Assembly: GCA_016630955.3 (NCBI GenBank)
Contig: CM049989.1
Span: 744,001 to 808,000 of the forward strand
DNA: 64,000 nucleotides
Direction of reading: 5' to 3'
DNA from: Didymella arachidicola
Lineage: Eukaryota > Ascomycota > Dothideomycetes > Pleosporales > Didymellaceae
The notes below the pieces were generated by a model. That model was not told the origin of the DNA, did no database searches, and worked only from the letters and a program-made list of their open reading frames with translations. Positions 20,668 to 33,200 of this stretch are shown here, in pieces; within the stretch, counting starts at the first letter, position 1, and every line of letters begins with the position of its first letter. The position numbers and the translations under genes are program-made.

Positions 20668-22408
20668 CTAGTAGTGAACAGCCTTGTCGTAGGTGGCCAT
20701 GGCAGCCTCCTTGAACGCCTCAGCAAGAGTAGGGTGAGCGTGACATGTGCGTGCAACGTCCTCTGAGCTGGCACCGTACTCGAGAGCAAGAGTACCCTCA
20801 GCAATCATCTCACCAGCGTTGGCACCGATGATGTGGATACCCAATATCCTGTCGGTCTGGGCGTCTGAGAGGAACTTCACCATGCCCTCAGTGTCGAGGT
20901 TGGTCTTCGCACGGGAGTTGGCGGAGAAGGGGAAGTTTCCGACATTGTACTTGATGCCGGCCTCCTTGAGCTCCTGCTCGTTCTGACCAACCCAGGCAAC
21001 TTCGGGGTGAGTGTACATGACCGAGGGGATGGCACCGTAGTTGACATGGCCGTGGCCCTTTGTGATGTACTCAATGGCAGCGACAGCCTCCTCCTCGGCC
21101 TTGTGGGCAAGCATAGGGCCGAAGGTGCAGTCACCAATAGCGCGGATGTGCTGGATCTTGGTGCGGTACTCCTGGTCGATGATGAGGCGGCCGCGGTCGT
21201 CAGTCTCGAGACCGATGTTGTCGAGACCAAGACCGGCAGTGTAGGGACGGCGACCGATAGCGACGAGGACGACATCAGCGTCAAGCTGTGGAGAGTCAGT
21301 ACCGTGAAGTCATAATGCTCGCAAAGCGCCACTTACGGTCTCCGCCTTGCCACCCTTAGCGGCCTCAACGTTGACGTTGACGCCCTGAGCAGTAACCTCA
21401 CCAGAGGTAACCTTGGTGTTAAGCTTGAAGTTCAGGCCCTGCTTCTTGAGGATCTTTTGAGCGTTCTTGGCGATCTCCTGGTCCATACCGGGACCACCAA
21501 TCTGTCCAAGGAACTCGACAACGGTGACCTCGGAGCCAAGACGCGACCAGACGGAAGCCTGCGCAAATATTAGTAGCTCTCTTGATATTACAGAAGAGTT
21601 GCTTACCATCTCAAGACCGATGATACCGCCACCAATGACGACCAGCTTCTTGGGAACCTCCTCGAGCGCAATGGCGCCAGTGGAGGTAATGACCTTTTGC
21701 TCGTCGATGGTCAGACCGGGGAAGGGAGTGGCCTCAGAGCCGGTGGCAATGAGGACGTTCTTGGCGCGGACGGTGGTCTCGCCGCCCTCAACAAGGTTGA
21801 CAGCAACGGTGTGCTCGTCCTGGAAGGCGCCAGTACCCTTGATGTACTCGACGTTGTTCTTCTTGAAGAGGAATTCAATACCCTTGGTCAGACCAGCGAC
21901 CGAGGTCTCCTTCGCCTTCATCATGGCGCCGAGGTTGAGCTTGACATCGTTGACCTCGATACCGCGGCCCTTGGTGTCGTGGAGAATCTGGTGGTAGAGG
22001 TGCGAGTTGTTCAGGAGTGACTTGGAGGGAATGCAGCCGACGTTGAGGCAGGTTCCGCCGAGGGACCCGCGCTTCTCAATACAGGCAACCTACAATCATG
22101 TCAGCCATTGTTTGCATGCCTGTCTGCATTTGTCCGGCGCACCTTGAGGCCGGCCTGGCCAGCCTTGATAGCTGCGACATATCCCGCAACACCACCGCCG
22201 ATGATGACCAGGTCCTTCTCCTCTGTCCAGCAGTCAGCGCATGTTCCCAGTTGTTCCCCTTCGTCTCTACGGAGCGCGGCGTACCAGATTCGGTTGCGTA
22301 GCTGCGTCGTAACCTGTTCTGGAAGTAGATGTTGGATGCGCAGAATGAGCTGTTCGAGACAGGGCGAGTCGCCCTCTGAACGGCGCGGGGAGCCAGAGAC
22401 CGGAACAT
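20668..22408 (-). CDS. LPD1: Dihydrolipoamide dehydrogenase, mitochondrial
   Basis: E3 flavoprotein of the pyruvate, 2-oxoglutarate and branched-chain dehydrogenase complexes and glycine cleavage; it reoxidises dihydrolipoamide using NAD. Exons 22408-22285, 22222-22143, 22089-21607, 21558-21337 and 21285-20668 give 508 aa; introns are 48-62 bp. An Arg/Ser-rich mitochondrial presequence (about residues 1-36) ends near RRSYATE. The FAD-binding GGGVAGYVAAIKAGQ is followed by the redox disulfide motif GGTCLNVGCIPSK, then the NAD-binding GGGIIGLEMASVW and the second FAD motif AIGDCTFGPMLAHKA. The C-terminal interface carries the catalytic His-Glu pair (HAHPTLAEAF). All key residues are present. 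A CCAAT box lies about 190 bp upstream. Confidence 0.97.
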
Positions 22409-22842
22409 GTTGATGTATGCGGATGGTGCGAGAAACCAAAAGGAGCTGCAGTGGCACAGCTACGATGACGGACGTCAATGGATGGGTGGGTGGACTGGAC
22501 GTTGTTGTTGAGCTTTTCCGGGCCCGGAGGCTGAAGCTTCGGCCGCGAACAAGCGCAAGGGTAGCCATCCACTCTCGCGTGTGGCAACGTTAATTGGTCA
22601 GCTCAACCTCGCCTCAACCATCACGAATAGCACACGGGAAGGCGCAGAATGAACTTGGGATGGCTTTCAAGCTGCAGCAAATACTGGCCATTAGAGGTGA
22701 CCTCTTAAGGAAGAAGGAAAGGAGTGAGAGCTGCTCAAGAAGACACTCACACTGCAATAGACACCCTGGAGACTAATATGACTTTCGTGTGTTATAGCTA
22801 GCTTTTCCTGCAACGTGAAAGGATGGGTATTCTGGTTGGTAT
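22409..22842. other. LPD1 promoter and SGD1 3' flank
   Basis: About 430 bp on the upstream side of LPD1. ATTGG at 22593-22597 is a CCAAT box in LPD1 orientation, 185 bp before its ATG; CCAAT sites bind the Hap complex in many fungal respiratory genes. Nothing else was recognised. Confidence 0.45.
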
Positions 22843-25445
22843 CTAATCCTCTTCCATCGTCGTGGTGGCCAATATCCTGTTCAGCACACCAATTACGGCC
22901 TTGCATCCCCACTTCACCGTATTCTTTTCAGACTTTTCGACAATATCCGTCTTGCTCACAACCTTCTTAAGGAAGAACTGCAGCCCCGCAACCATTTCAG
23001 GTGCCTGATCAACCTCGACAAATGTCTGCAACAACGATGTCTCCTTCTTCTCGTCCTTTGCGCCCTTTTGTGTCTCAAGGATAGCTGTGACGAGCATGAT
23101 CTCGACAAACATCTTCGTTTTTGGTTGCAGGTAAGGGAAGTTGAGATTCTTGAGACAGGTGATCGACAACACGCGCTTCGCCATCAAAGTTCCATAAAGC
23201 TTGCCTTGGTTGACGAGCTTTCGTAATGACACGGCCTTGCTGTCTTCTGCCTCGTCGTCTGAGTCTGCGCCGCCATCCTGGTTCTCTCCAAGACTCTTGA
23301 AGATATCCCATAGGGCGAACTGGAAGCTTTTACGTGTCCTGTGGTCAGAGCAGACCTTTCGTGCAAGAATCGTGTAATAAGGATTGTAAGTCTTCTCGGC
23401 GCCGGCGCAGTGGATGATGACCTTAGGTATCTCAACCTCTTGTGCCTTTTTTAAATTCAGCTTGTTCAGCCTAATCTGCGCATCCTTGAAATCAGTAGCA
23501 GACATGATCGAGACGTAGATGGCCCGGCGCACGTCTGTATTCATACGCTGCTCCCGGGCAAGCTGAGCCAGATCCACCTCACCATCTTCGTCTTCTTCCT
23601 CGACCTCGGTGCGCTTGTTGCGTTGCTCTGACTCTTCCTCTTCTATACGCGCCCCGTTCTGGGCTTGGTTCTTCCAACTTGCGCCCACCAGCCACCACTT
23701 CCCGACTTTGTCGGTATCCTTGATGTCCTTCAGGCCGACGCGCAGTGGCTCTGTAGCTTTGAGATTCCTGGAATTGAGCGTACCCAACTGCTTCTTCATC
23801 TGTGTTGTACGATCTCTTGTGATAGAGGCTCCAGCTAGACCTGTTCTCATCTTGTTGTTCTTCAGATCGTTGATTGTCTCAATCATGAATTTTGTCCTGA
23901 CTGGCAGGTTCTGCTGACCAACACTAGCCACGGATTTCTGCAGCAATACAACAATGTCTTTGAGTGCAGTTGGGTCGTCCTGACGCAACTGAGGACCTGC
24001 CGCGCGGACGATCCTCAAAAGAAGCTCTGTGTTGATCTCGGAGAGCTCATCGAGAAAGAAACGGATGTAGTCGAAGACGATGTTGCTTCCGATGACCTGA
24101 AAGGTGTATAGCTCGGATACCACGGACATGAGATTAGTGGTATGCTTCCCAACGCCGTCCTTGTTTGGTTGATAGTGCTTATCGAACTCAGAGACTATGC
24201 GCTCCACAATCTGAGCGCCAAAATCCGGACCGATGACTTTGTAGACCGCTGCGATGAAACCAGCATGTAAAATGATGAAGGATTCGAGGAGAGCTGAGGG
24301 ATCTGAGAGCATGTTGATGAGCAGGTCAATCAGTGTGGTGTTAACATAGCCTCGGGGATTTGTTGCATAGATCTTCTCGATGTCCTTCAGTATTGTGAGA
24401 ATGTTGGCCTCGGACAACCTGTTGATGAGGCCTTGGATTTGACGCTTCAGGCGCTTGAGTGCTTCGGCATCGGAAGACGGTGGCCCTCGTAACGCCGGGG
24501 GTATGTATTTCGTGGCAGGCGCAGCGTTAGCAGCCACTGGTGCAACGTATGGATTCTCTCGTATTCGAGGTGCTGGTTCTTCGTCTTCGTCGTCCCCTGA
24601 TATCTCGTCCTCAGAGAACGGGTTTTCGATCCCATCTTCCTCGTCGTCCATATCCTCGTCGAGATCACCATCCTCAAGATCCTCGTCCTCGCTGCCGTCC
24701 AAATCGTCCGAATTCAATTCGTCGTCTTCAGAGAATGGGTTCTCCAGTTCGTCCTCGTCCTCGTCCTCAGACTCGGGCGCTGGCGGAGCGCCTGTTCCAA
24801 GAGCTTTTCGCCTCTTACTGGCCAGCCAGTCATCATCTTCCGCTCGCTTCCTCTTGGATGCAGGATTCTCGGGGGTCTCATCTTCGCTGAAGTCTCCAAG
24901 ATCGCCAAAGAGATCGTCCAGTCCATCATCATCTACGCCTCCCGCTGACTTCTTCCTCTTGCCTAGCTTCTTCTCCAATGCACGAATCTCTCTCTCATCC
25001 TCGTCGAGTCGGTCCTGTACGGCGCGAGATACATGAGCAGGTGCAGGTGTGTCAGCCTCCTCCAGCTGAACTTTCTTCTTGAGTATGCTCTTCGGGGTGG
25101 CTTCCTTCGTCACTGAAGGTAGCTCATTGTCACTTTCCTCCCAATCGACCTCGGACTCCTCCTCTTGCTGTTGCACTGGCACCTTCCGTTGTCTGCTTTG
25201 CGCATGTGTAACTAGTGGTAGAGGCGCTCTTTTCGAAGGCGCTCGCTGCGTCTTCTTCTGATCTCGTTCAGCTTTGCGCCGGTCTTTGCGAGTTACCGGT
25301 CCATTGCGCCCGCCGCTGCTTTTGCTCTTGTTTCCAGGATCTGCGAATATTAGTTCTCAAAGTACCCAAGTACTGTTGCTTGAGTATTACCAAACTGGCT
25401 CCGCAAATCTGCAGGCAATTTCGGCCCTCCGTATTGCTGGCGCAT
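22843..25445 (-). CDS. SGD1: Nucleolar MIF4G-domain protein Sgd1/Nom1
   Basis: Ribosome-biogenesis factor (yeast Sgd1, animal NOM1), nucleolar and needed for 18S rRNA maturation. Exon 1 is 25445-25391 and exon 2 is 25340-22843, split by a 50 bp intron (SQF|DPGNKS), giving 850 aa. Residues 1-75 are basic (KKTQRAPSKRAPLPL). A coiled coil and long acidic blocks span about 75-295 (FSEDD repeats). The MIF4G domain covers about 305-510 (LKRQIQGLINRLSEANI, FGAQIVERIVSEF). The MA3 domain covers about 620-740 (TDVRRAIYVSIMSATDF). The short first exon was taken because the family starts with a GPKLP motif, which is seen here as GGPKLPADLRSQF. It is divergent from SRP14, with only 146 bp between the two ATGs. 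Confidence 0.92.
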
Positions 25446-25591
25446 AGTGTCAAAGTCTGAGAGTTGCTGCGGCAAAAAAGTTGCCCAAAGCCGGGGTTTG
25501 AGCGCTAGTGCTCGGTGCTCTCCCCCGCGGCGCATCCCACCACGCACCTCTACCCATTGGCGCGGAGAGCATAGCATCACACGGATACACA
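25446..25591. promoter_or_regulatory. Compact bidirectional promoter, SGD1 / SRP14
   Basis: 146 bp separate the divergent start codons of SGD1 and SRP14, so the two genes must share regulatory DNA. No TATA box is evident. Confidence 0.55.
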
Positions 25592-26057
25592 ATGGGTCGA
25601 GAACACCTCACCAACGACGAGGTGCGTCAAATAGTCGGTTTAGACTCTGGCGCATATTGACAGCTTCCAGTTCTTCACTCAACTCGCCAACCTCTTCGAG
25701 CACAACCGCGTAAAAGGCCACGGGAGCGTCTACCTCACACAAAAGCGCCTTACGTTTGACTCGACATCTACGTCCACCACACCGACAAAGGTCGCTGACG
25801 ATCCGTTATGGGATACGCATCCTGAGAACCCGCTACCTGTCCTGATTCGCGCAACAAACAACAGAAGCGACAAGAAGGCAGGAACGGACAGGAAAGATGT
25901 TGCAAAAGTCGTCCTAAGCACTACAGTGAAGCCTGAAGACATTGACACGTTCTATATACGGTATGCGGAGGCATGCAAGACGGGTATGTCGTCATTGAAG
26001 AAGAGGGACAGGAAGAAGGGCAAGAAGGATAAGAAAAAGAAGAAGACTGCAGCATAG
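25592..26057 (+). CDS. SRP14: Signal recognition particle subunit SRP14
   Basis: SRP14 binds the Alu domain of SRP RNA and supports elongation arrest during co-translational targeting to the ER. Exon 1 is 25592-25621 (10 codons, MGREHLTNDE) and exon 2 is 25671-26057, joined across a 49 bp intron with acceptor TTCCAG, giving 138 aa. The conserved core reads FFTQLANLFEHNRVKGHGSV, then YLTQKRL, VLIRATN and FYIRYAEACKTGMSSLKKR. The tail is a long Lys-rich stretch ending KKKKKTAA, as in fungal SRP14. Most of exon 2 has no internal ATG near its start, so the gene is easy to miss. Identification is firm from the N-terminal and FYxRY motifs. Confidence 0.92.
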
Positions 26058-26355
26058 CTGCGCTGAGGCAGCTTTGAAAAGCTACTCAGAACACGTATCT
26101 ACGCGGTGAGAATAGAGACTAGAATCCGCGCATGAACGTCGACGCAGTGCAAGACCAGTACGTGGAAGAAACCCAGTTCCAAAGCGTCAGGAGGCTGAGG
26201 TTGCATTCTTCAAACAGGTCACGCCATCAGACTATAGGAACGATTTAGAGTGTAATTCGAATGACGGAGCCACAAAGGATGCACGCTGGTTCAGCCATAT
26301 ACCCACAATGACACATTATCAAGACACGCATCAGGCTTTGCATTGAATTACGCGT

Positions 26356-27029
26356 CTATTCTTCTCTCTGTTTGAATATCCTCAGATTCAATGGTAGCGG
26401 TTGCCCCATCCAAGTCGCCCTCTGCGTATGGTCTCTTTTCTCGTCGCCTGTATTGGGGTGGATCAGAGCGGACAGAGGGCCTCTATTGACCACCAGCCAC
26501 GGAATGAAAGCTCCAAACTGCTCCGGCGTGAACAAATTGACTTCAAACATTCCAATCGGGTGCGGCCCAAGAGGTCGATCCCAGATCCTGTAGATTCGCA
26601 GTTCGGGAACTATGGCACATGTTAGCATTCGATGTGCACACTCGAGAGATAACCCGTGCATTCTCGCCGTATGCGTTCCCAAAGCTCAGTTGCGAACTTC
26701 AGTTCTTCTGGCTCGGACTGCAAGAAATAGATATGAATGCTAAACGTTGTCAGTATTAAGCCCTGCTTAATTCCATGTCGACAGTCTGCATACTCGAACC
26801 CTGCGCGCACGCCATTGGTGATGGGCGATACGAAAGAGGCATAAGCTTCACTTTTCTTCTCTGCCGGAGGATTCACGTAGGATTTGCCATCTGCAGCTTT
26901 CTCACTGATTGTCGTCAGCGGATTTCGAATTTCCGATGGTGGTAAATTTAAAACATACTCTGTCAGCGGCTGGAGATTCTCATAGCCTTCGAGAGGAGAA
27001 GGGTAAGTGTAAAGTGTTGGTTCCGCCAT
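26356..27029 (-). CDS. DOPA 4,5-dioxygenase family protein
   Basis: Small protein of the DOPA-dioxygenase family, known from Amanita betalain synthesis and widely kept in ascomycetes and bacteria with unclear roles. Exons 27029-26794, 26739-26660 (or 26654) and 26609-26356. The first intron join gives GFDIHIYFLQSEPEEL, with His-x-His of the presumed metal site. The last exon reads FPELRIYRIWDRPLGPHPIG then MFEVNLFTPEQFG and LSALIHPNTGDE, the family hallmarks with conserved His. The second intron is unusual: a GC donor at 26659 restores the family sequence REFPEL (189 aa), while the nearest GT donor at 26653 inserts two residues (RECTVPEL, 191 aa). A ring-cleaving activity is possible but the substrate is unknown. 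Confidence 0.87.
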
Positions 27030-27482
27030 TGATGCGCTGAGTCAATTCAAGTGAGGAGTGAAGTTTTACAATGAGTCTACGAACATGTTATAGTCATTCC
27101 ACAAAAACTCATTACATGGCGCCATTGGAGCCCCCTCTTCGTCAGCGCGCACAATTCCGCACCTAGAGGTGGCATGCATAAGGCCACAGAAAGCATTTGC
27201 TGGAGCTAACCACTGTCTGGTCTCTTTACGAAGTCGGTACAAACCCGCAAACGATCACTCCGGCGTGTTTACAGCCGAAATTAGCAAAGTACATTCAAGG
27301 TAGCGTCGGGAGCTATCTTATCAGAAACCCCAGTCGTTGCATGAGTCGCACATGAATCCGCGGTCGGCCAATGAGGGGCAGTGCCGCGGGGCTCAATGAC
27401 TCCGATCGCACCTGCCATATAATTTCCAGGACAGCAACGCAGTCGCTATCAACACAATCCACATACCCAATTGCTGCCCATA
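27030..27482. promoter_or_regulatory. Divergent promoter, DOPA-dioxygenase-like / DED81
   Basis: 453 bp between two divergent start codons. CCAAT occurs at 27368-27372 and CATATAA at 27415-27421, about 110 and 65 bp before the asparaginyl-tRNA synthetase ATG. Their function is inferred. Confidence 0.45.
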
Positions 27483-29272
27483 ATGGCAGACGCTACCTAC
27501 CACGTTGACTTCGATGCCGGTCAAGACACCCCCGAGCAGACAGGCGACGAGAGCCTTCCCTACAAGTCACTTGCATATGCCATTTACCAGAAGGGCGAGG
27601 CTGCCAAGTTCAAGACAAGAGAGAGCGTGAACGGCAAGATTCCCGAGGGCGCTGATCCTTCCGTGCGCTTGGAATGGCAAGAGGCCACCAAGTCGGCGCT
27701 CAAGAAGGCGGTCAATGGCGCAAAGACACTGAAGAAGAAGGCCGAGAAGGAGGGCGAGCAGCTTGCACTTCGCGCAAAAGAGCAGGAGGCTCGCGACAAA
27801 GTGTTCGATGAGGCTAAGAAGATTGTTCTTGAGGAGGACAAGAGCCTCCCTGCGCCCATCAAGATCAAGCTCGATGACACAGACTCCAGCAAGATCACAC
27901 TGGGCGACGGCAAGGACGTCAAGGGCACACGCGTCAGGGTGTTCGGTCGCGTGCACCGTGAGCGCAAGCAGAGTAAGGTCCTATTCATCACATTAAGAGA
28001 TGGATATGGCTACATGCAGGTTGTCCTCACTGGCAAACTGGCCGAGACCTACGATGCCCTTACCTTGACCCGTGAGACGTCCATGGAGATCTTTGGTGAG
28101 CTGAGGCAGGTCCCTGAGGGTGCTCACGCTCCTAACAACCGCGAACTCCACGCCGACTTCTACAAGATCCCCCAGATATGGAAGGCTCCTGGTGGCGACG
28201 ATGCCATTACCAACCGTGTCTCGCAGAACACCGACAACCACGCGCAATTGCTCGACCTCCGCCACCTCACACTCCGTGGAGAGACAGCCTCGAAAGTCCT
28301 GATCGTTCGTGACGCCGTCGAATTTGCTTTCAACCAGGTCTACAAGGAGTTGCGTCTGCGCAAGGTTTCGCCCCCTGCGCTCGTCCAGACTCAAGTTGAG
28401 GGCGGCTCAACACTCTTCGAGTTCAACTACTACAACGAGAAGGCATACCTAACACAGTCCTCGCAACTGTATCTCGAGACATGTCTCCCTGCTCTGGGTG
28501 ATGTTTACTGTATCGAGAAGTCTTTCCGTGCGGAGAAGTCTCTTACACGCCGCCATCTCGCGGAGTACACTCACGTGGAAGCTGAGCTTGACTACATCAA
28601 CTTTGAGGACCTTCTCAACCATCTGGAAGAAGTCATGTGCCGCGTTCTCGAAATCACCATGTCTGACCCAACTATCAAGCAGCACATCATGGACCTCAAC
28701 CCCGACTTCCAGGCTCCTTCGCGCCCCTTCATGCGCATGAGATACTCTGACGCCATCACATGGCTCAACGAGCACAACATCCCCAACGAGGAGGGCAAGC
28801 CCCACGAGTTTGGTGACGACATTGCTGAGGCTGCCGAACGCAGGATGACAGACGAGATCAACCGACCCATCTTCCTGACACACTTCCCCGCCCACATCAA
28901 AGCGTTCTACATGCTGAAGGACCCCAACGACCCGCGCGTCACCGAGTCTGTCGACTGCCTGATGCCCAACGTGGGTGAGATTGTAGGTGGAAGTATGCGT
29001 ATGGACGACAATGAGGAGCTGATGGCTGCTTTCGCGCGTGAGGGTATCGACCCCTCGACCTACTACTGGTACACTGATCAGCGCAAGTAAGTTTTTGGTC
29101 CTCCAAGCTCCAATCTCCATTGCACACGAGCTAACATGGTCTCAGGTATGGCTCCTCGCCTCACGGCGGTTACGGTCTGGGTCTCGAGCGCTACCTCGCG
29201 TGGTTGTGCAACCAGCACACTGTCAGGGACTGCTGTCTGTACCCACGCTACTTCGGCCGCTGCAAGCCTTGA
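27483..29272 (+). CDS. DED81: Asparaginyl-tRNA synthetase, cytosolic
   Basis: Class II synthetase charging tRNA-Asn in the cytosol. Exon 1 is 27483-29086 and exon 2 is 29146-29272, split by a 59 bp intron (the AA|G join makes Lys), giving 576 aa. An N-terminal Lys/Glu-rich region (about 1-125) precedes the OB-fold anticodon domain (about 140-235, VRVFGRVHRERKQSKVLFIT). The catalytic core follows, with motif 2 IEKSFRAEKSLTRRHLAEYT and motif 3 GGYGLGLERYLAWL. The C-terminus CCLYPRYFGRCKP is typical of eukaryotic AsnRS rather than AspRS. A continuous frame extends four codons upstream but without an ATG, so 27483 is the start. Confidence 0.95.
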
Positions 29273-30288
29273 ACAGCGAGTTTTCGAGCGAAGCCGTCAG
29301 CTTCTGCCTTCTCACATGCTTGCACACACCCGTTGAGAAGAGCTTGAACAGCTTTTGTGCGCCCGTAGTCTTAGCGGATCCCAAGTAGCCATAGAGCTTG
29401 ATCATGCACGACGTTATATGGCGCACCGTTGCACCAGATACAACAATGAACCAGTTACGTCCATCCGGCTTATCGTTCGATATGTGATATGTGTGATGGT
29501 TTCATCCGGTGAGACGATCCTGTTGATGGAGCCTGGTGGAATCGCTTCGGCTGCATCATGTCGTCCAGCGTGTCTTGACAATGTGTTTCGCCAGCCTGAT
29601 CGCGCAGGGAACACCGTGCTTCTACCGTCTTGCGTGCTTCAGTCATTCAGAGCTTTGCGTGGACACTTGCAAAGGACGGTCACGGGTGCGCTGCTATGCG
29701 CTGTGATGAGGTATGCTCAACGGTGGTAGGTATGCACGTTAGAAGCTCAATTTCAGCTACAATCCACGTGATGTCCGACCTAAATTTACAAGATATCATG
29801 CTCATCCAATCTCCAACTTCTGCGTATTCAAGCAGAAGACACGAACAAGCTGCTCTGCGCCGAGAGCTACAAAAAACAAGAAAACACAATGTGCCGGCAC
29901 AGGCCAACCCAAACTCCTCGCTATGCAGGTTGGTACAGCGGTGTGGTAAATACAATCATTTTGCGCAATCTGCGCAAGTCTTTCGGGAAGCAGACGATGG
30001 TCTGATGATGGATGGGGAGGTTCTCGGGTTTGGGGGATTGAAGGGGGTCCAAAACACATGTCTCAGACGATCGCGGAATGTGGTGGGAGCTGGGCCGCTC
30101 AACCGAAGAAGAATGACACTCGACGCGAACGCACGCGAATGTCAAAGATCGATACCATCGGCTCTAGTTGGCAGGTCGGGAAATTTGCTCTTGTTTAGAT
30201 GCGTAAAAATGTTGTCGGTCGAGACCGGGTCTAGCTTACGACGCCACGACTAGGGTAAACTTTAGCTTCGAAGTTGGTGGAGTGACGT
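29273..30288. other. 1 kb convergent intergenic region
   Basis: Lies between the 3' ends of DED81 and the Rco1-like gene. Long open frames (up to 207 codons) are present on the plus strand but have no family likeness. I see no RNA gene or repeat. Confidence 0.5.
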
Positions 30289-33200
30289 TCAGGAAGCGTT
30301 GAGGCGACGCTGGATGAGCTCTTGCAGCTTCAGCAGCTGAGCGCGCTCATCTGCAGCGACAGGTGGAGGAGCAGAGCTGGTTATGGCTGAAACGACGTCC
30401 TGAGGTGCTTCGGCCTGTTTCACATGATTAGCGCCGATGATCGAGATAACGCACGCGGGGCATAGGGAGTAGTTACAGTGAGAGCGAGCAGTAGACCATC
30501 GATCTTGCCTTCGTCCAAGCCGATATCCTGTTCTTTCTTTGCGAGTAGTGCCAAGTTGAGCGCTGCCTGCTGTTGACGGAAAGAGTGAGTCACGAAGTTC
30601 TGCATCGAGGCCTTGCGCTGGGCAGCAAAGGCCGCGTTATTCTGCGCCTCACGATCCCGCGTGACCTTCTGGCTGTCCATCTTGTTAGCGAGCTATTACG
30701 GTAGGAGGGATTTTCGCACGTACCTCTTCACCTTGGTGAGGAAGTCAGTGATCAGTCCTCGTTCGGGCACGCGGTAGACCTTCGAATTGACGTCCTTGAA
30801 CTCAAAGCCGGTGTAGTTGCCCTCGCCATCGGTATCGTCATCAGGGTCGTTCATGATGTCGATCAAGCCGTTGTTGCGCATTCCTCGAGAGAACGTCGGC
30901 TCGACAATCACAGGATTCTTGCGCTTCCGGATCTTACGTGGGACTCGGGTAAAGGAGGCATCACCCATCTCGATATCATCGTAAGCTTCGTTCAGATTGT
31001 TTTGCAACAATTGCCCACTGCGAAGATCATGCTCGATGTGGCGCGGACACCTCCACGCATCGCGTTGTGATGCCTCAAGGCTGATATGTGGGGGGTTAGC
31101 GAGGGGGGGATCGACGCAGTCCAAGTGCCAGTACGCGTTGCAAAAGTCGCACTTCAGCATCTGCCGCTTGCCCCCACTCGAGAAACCACACTGCACGCAC
31201 AAGATGGGCTTATCGCCATCGAGTACCTTCGTGTAGTCAGGCTTTTGGTAACCGTAGCCGCTGCTCTTCGCGCTGCAAGATGTTAGCGCCACGTTATGCG
31301 TCAGGACACGTCGTACTCACAGTGGAAACTTCTTGACCTCCTCGAAGTAGGAGCCGTCCCCGCGGGCAGATACACCTTCGAAGTGATCCTGAATATCCTT
31401 TGGTAAGGTGAACGCGCGTGGGTTTGTTTTCCCAAGCTCCGAGAAGAGAGGCCCAAGGTCCACAAATCGCTCGGCAGCTGCCTCATCATGCGGGCTCGAT
31501 CCAGCGCACTCGTAGCAGTAGAACGAGCCGTCTGGTACCTCCACACGTGGTGGATCGCAGCAAAGAAGATGGAATACTCGTGGGCAGCCTTCACAGCACA
31601 AGAACTCGCCTTGTCCTTTGCATGCTGAGCAGAAGTCTTCGCTCTCCGAGGCTGGCGAGTTCTGACGTTCTGTTAGAGGAGAAGATAAGACCGACAGTGG
31701 AGGCGAAGGAGGATATTTAGGTAGCGCAAGCTTCTTGTCGACCCCCATTTGAAGTTGAGAGATGAAAAAAACGACAAATGTTGTTGTTGGTTGTGTTGGT
31801 GAAGGAGGAATGGTGTGGTTGGATGCTTCGGGAAAATGAGTGGCACTTACTGGATCGTTGTCATCAGGCCCCAACTGTCTCGAACCGCCACCACTGTAGG
31901 GCACACCAGCAATTGGTTGATTATCGCGATTCTTAACAGGCCTGTGTATGTTACATTAGCTTTCTGATGATCCGATAATAGTTTCAATAAATACAAGGCA
32001 GACACGTGCAGACACGTAAAGTTTGCTCACTCGCCAAAGGAATTCCTGTGCTGAAACAGAAACTGGCAGTGCCCACTTCTGGAACCGACTCCAGCAGGAT
32101 CATCAGGGGAGCACAAGGACCGGGAAACTTACGATCGCTTTGTCCTGGCAGCCTGGCCGTTGTTCAGCTTAAGCCGCTTGATTGCAGGCTGCACTGCAGG
32201 CGTTGTGGGTCTAGAGAGAACTGCTGACTCGAGCTGAGGTGAGGAAAACCGTGACATGTCCTCGCGCAAACGCTTCGCACCCTGCGGCGGCCGTCCAGGT
32301 CGTCGTGGCTGGTCAGAATTCACTGGTGGTCCGACTGCAATCATAGACTCGGTCAAAGACTCGGTCTCCAACATCTCGTCATCGAAGCGAACGTCAGACT
32401 GAGGGAATGGGAGATCGAACTGACGCAGTGGCTGCGCATCTGCCATCTCTCTACGCAGTTGGTAGATCTGCTCGACGTCTTCCTGTTGCTCAGGATTTGA
32501 GGGCTGGTTCTTGTGCGCATGCTTGCCGAACAGCTTTCCTTTGTTGGCGTGCTTCTTCGGTCCGCGGGCAACACCAGTGCCCTTGCCCTTCTTGAGAGCC
32601 GTAGCTGGCGTTGAAGTTTTCTTCTCTGGCTGTGCAGGAGTTGGTGGGCCCTTTTGTACGATTTCTTCGTTGACATCTGAAAGCTCTGAATCACTCCCAT
32701 CCCCGGCTTCTGGAGTGTTCCCTGCTGGGGTCTGTGCTGCTGAGCAAGCTCCGCCATCGACATCCATCTCATTACCAGGTGCCAGATAGCCGTTGGAGGC
32801 GTGCTTCTTGCGAGGCGATTTAGAGGGTTGTCGTGGTACGGTTTCGATAGACGTTTCGACCGCTGGAAGAGTCGGGGCTGTGCTAAGTGGGTGAGGTGAA
32901 GGCAGCGCGCCGGCCGTTGCGGCCGCAGACGGATAAGAATCTCCCATCGCAGCTTCGTTGTCTTGGACGAAAGAGACTGAGTCTTCAGGGGCTACCTCAC
33001 TGCTGGGCCTAGAAGATGGCTCCTGGCTGATCTTTGACGTCTCGGATTTTACAGGGGCGAAATCGCCGTTGCGCTGCTTCTTAGGCCTCTTCATCCTGCT
33101 CTTCTTGAACGCCTTAATGCTGCTTCTGAACAGTTCCCACTGTGATGGAGTCTGGTTCTGCTTGCAGATTGCATCGATCATGGCTGCCATGTTCTGGTCG

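Noticed and set aside
27471..27482. Upstream start four codons before the asparaginyl-tRNA synthetase ATG
   Set aside because: The codon there is TTG, not ATG; 27483 is the first ATG.
29630..30253. 207-codon plus-strand frame between DED81 and the Rco1-like gene
   Set aside because: No recognisable protein character, and the region is the 3' flank of two convergent genes.
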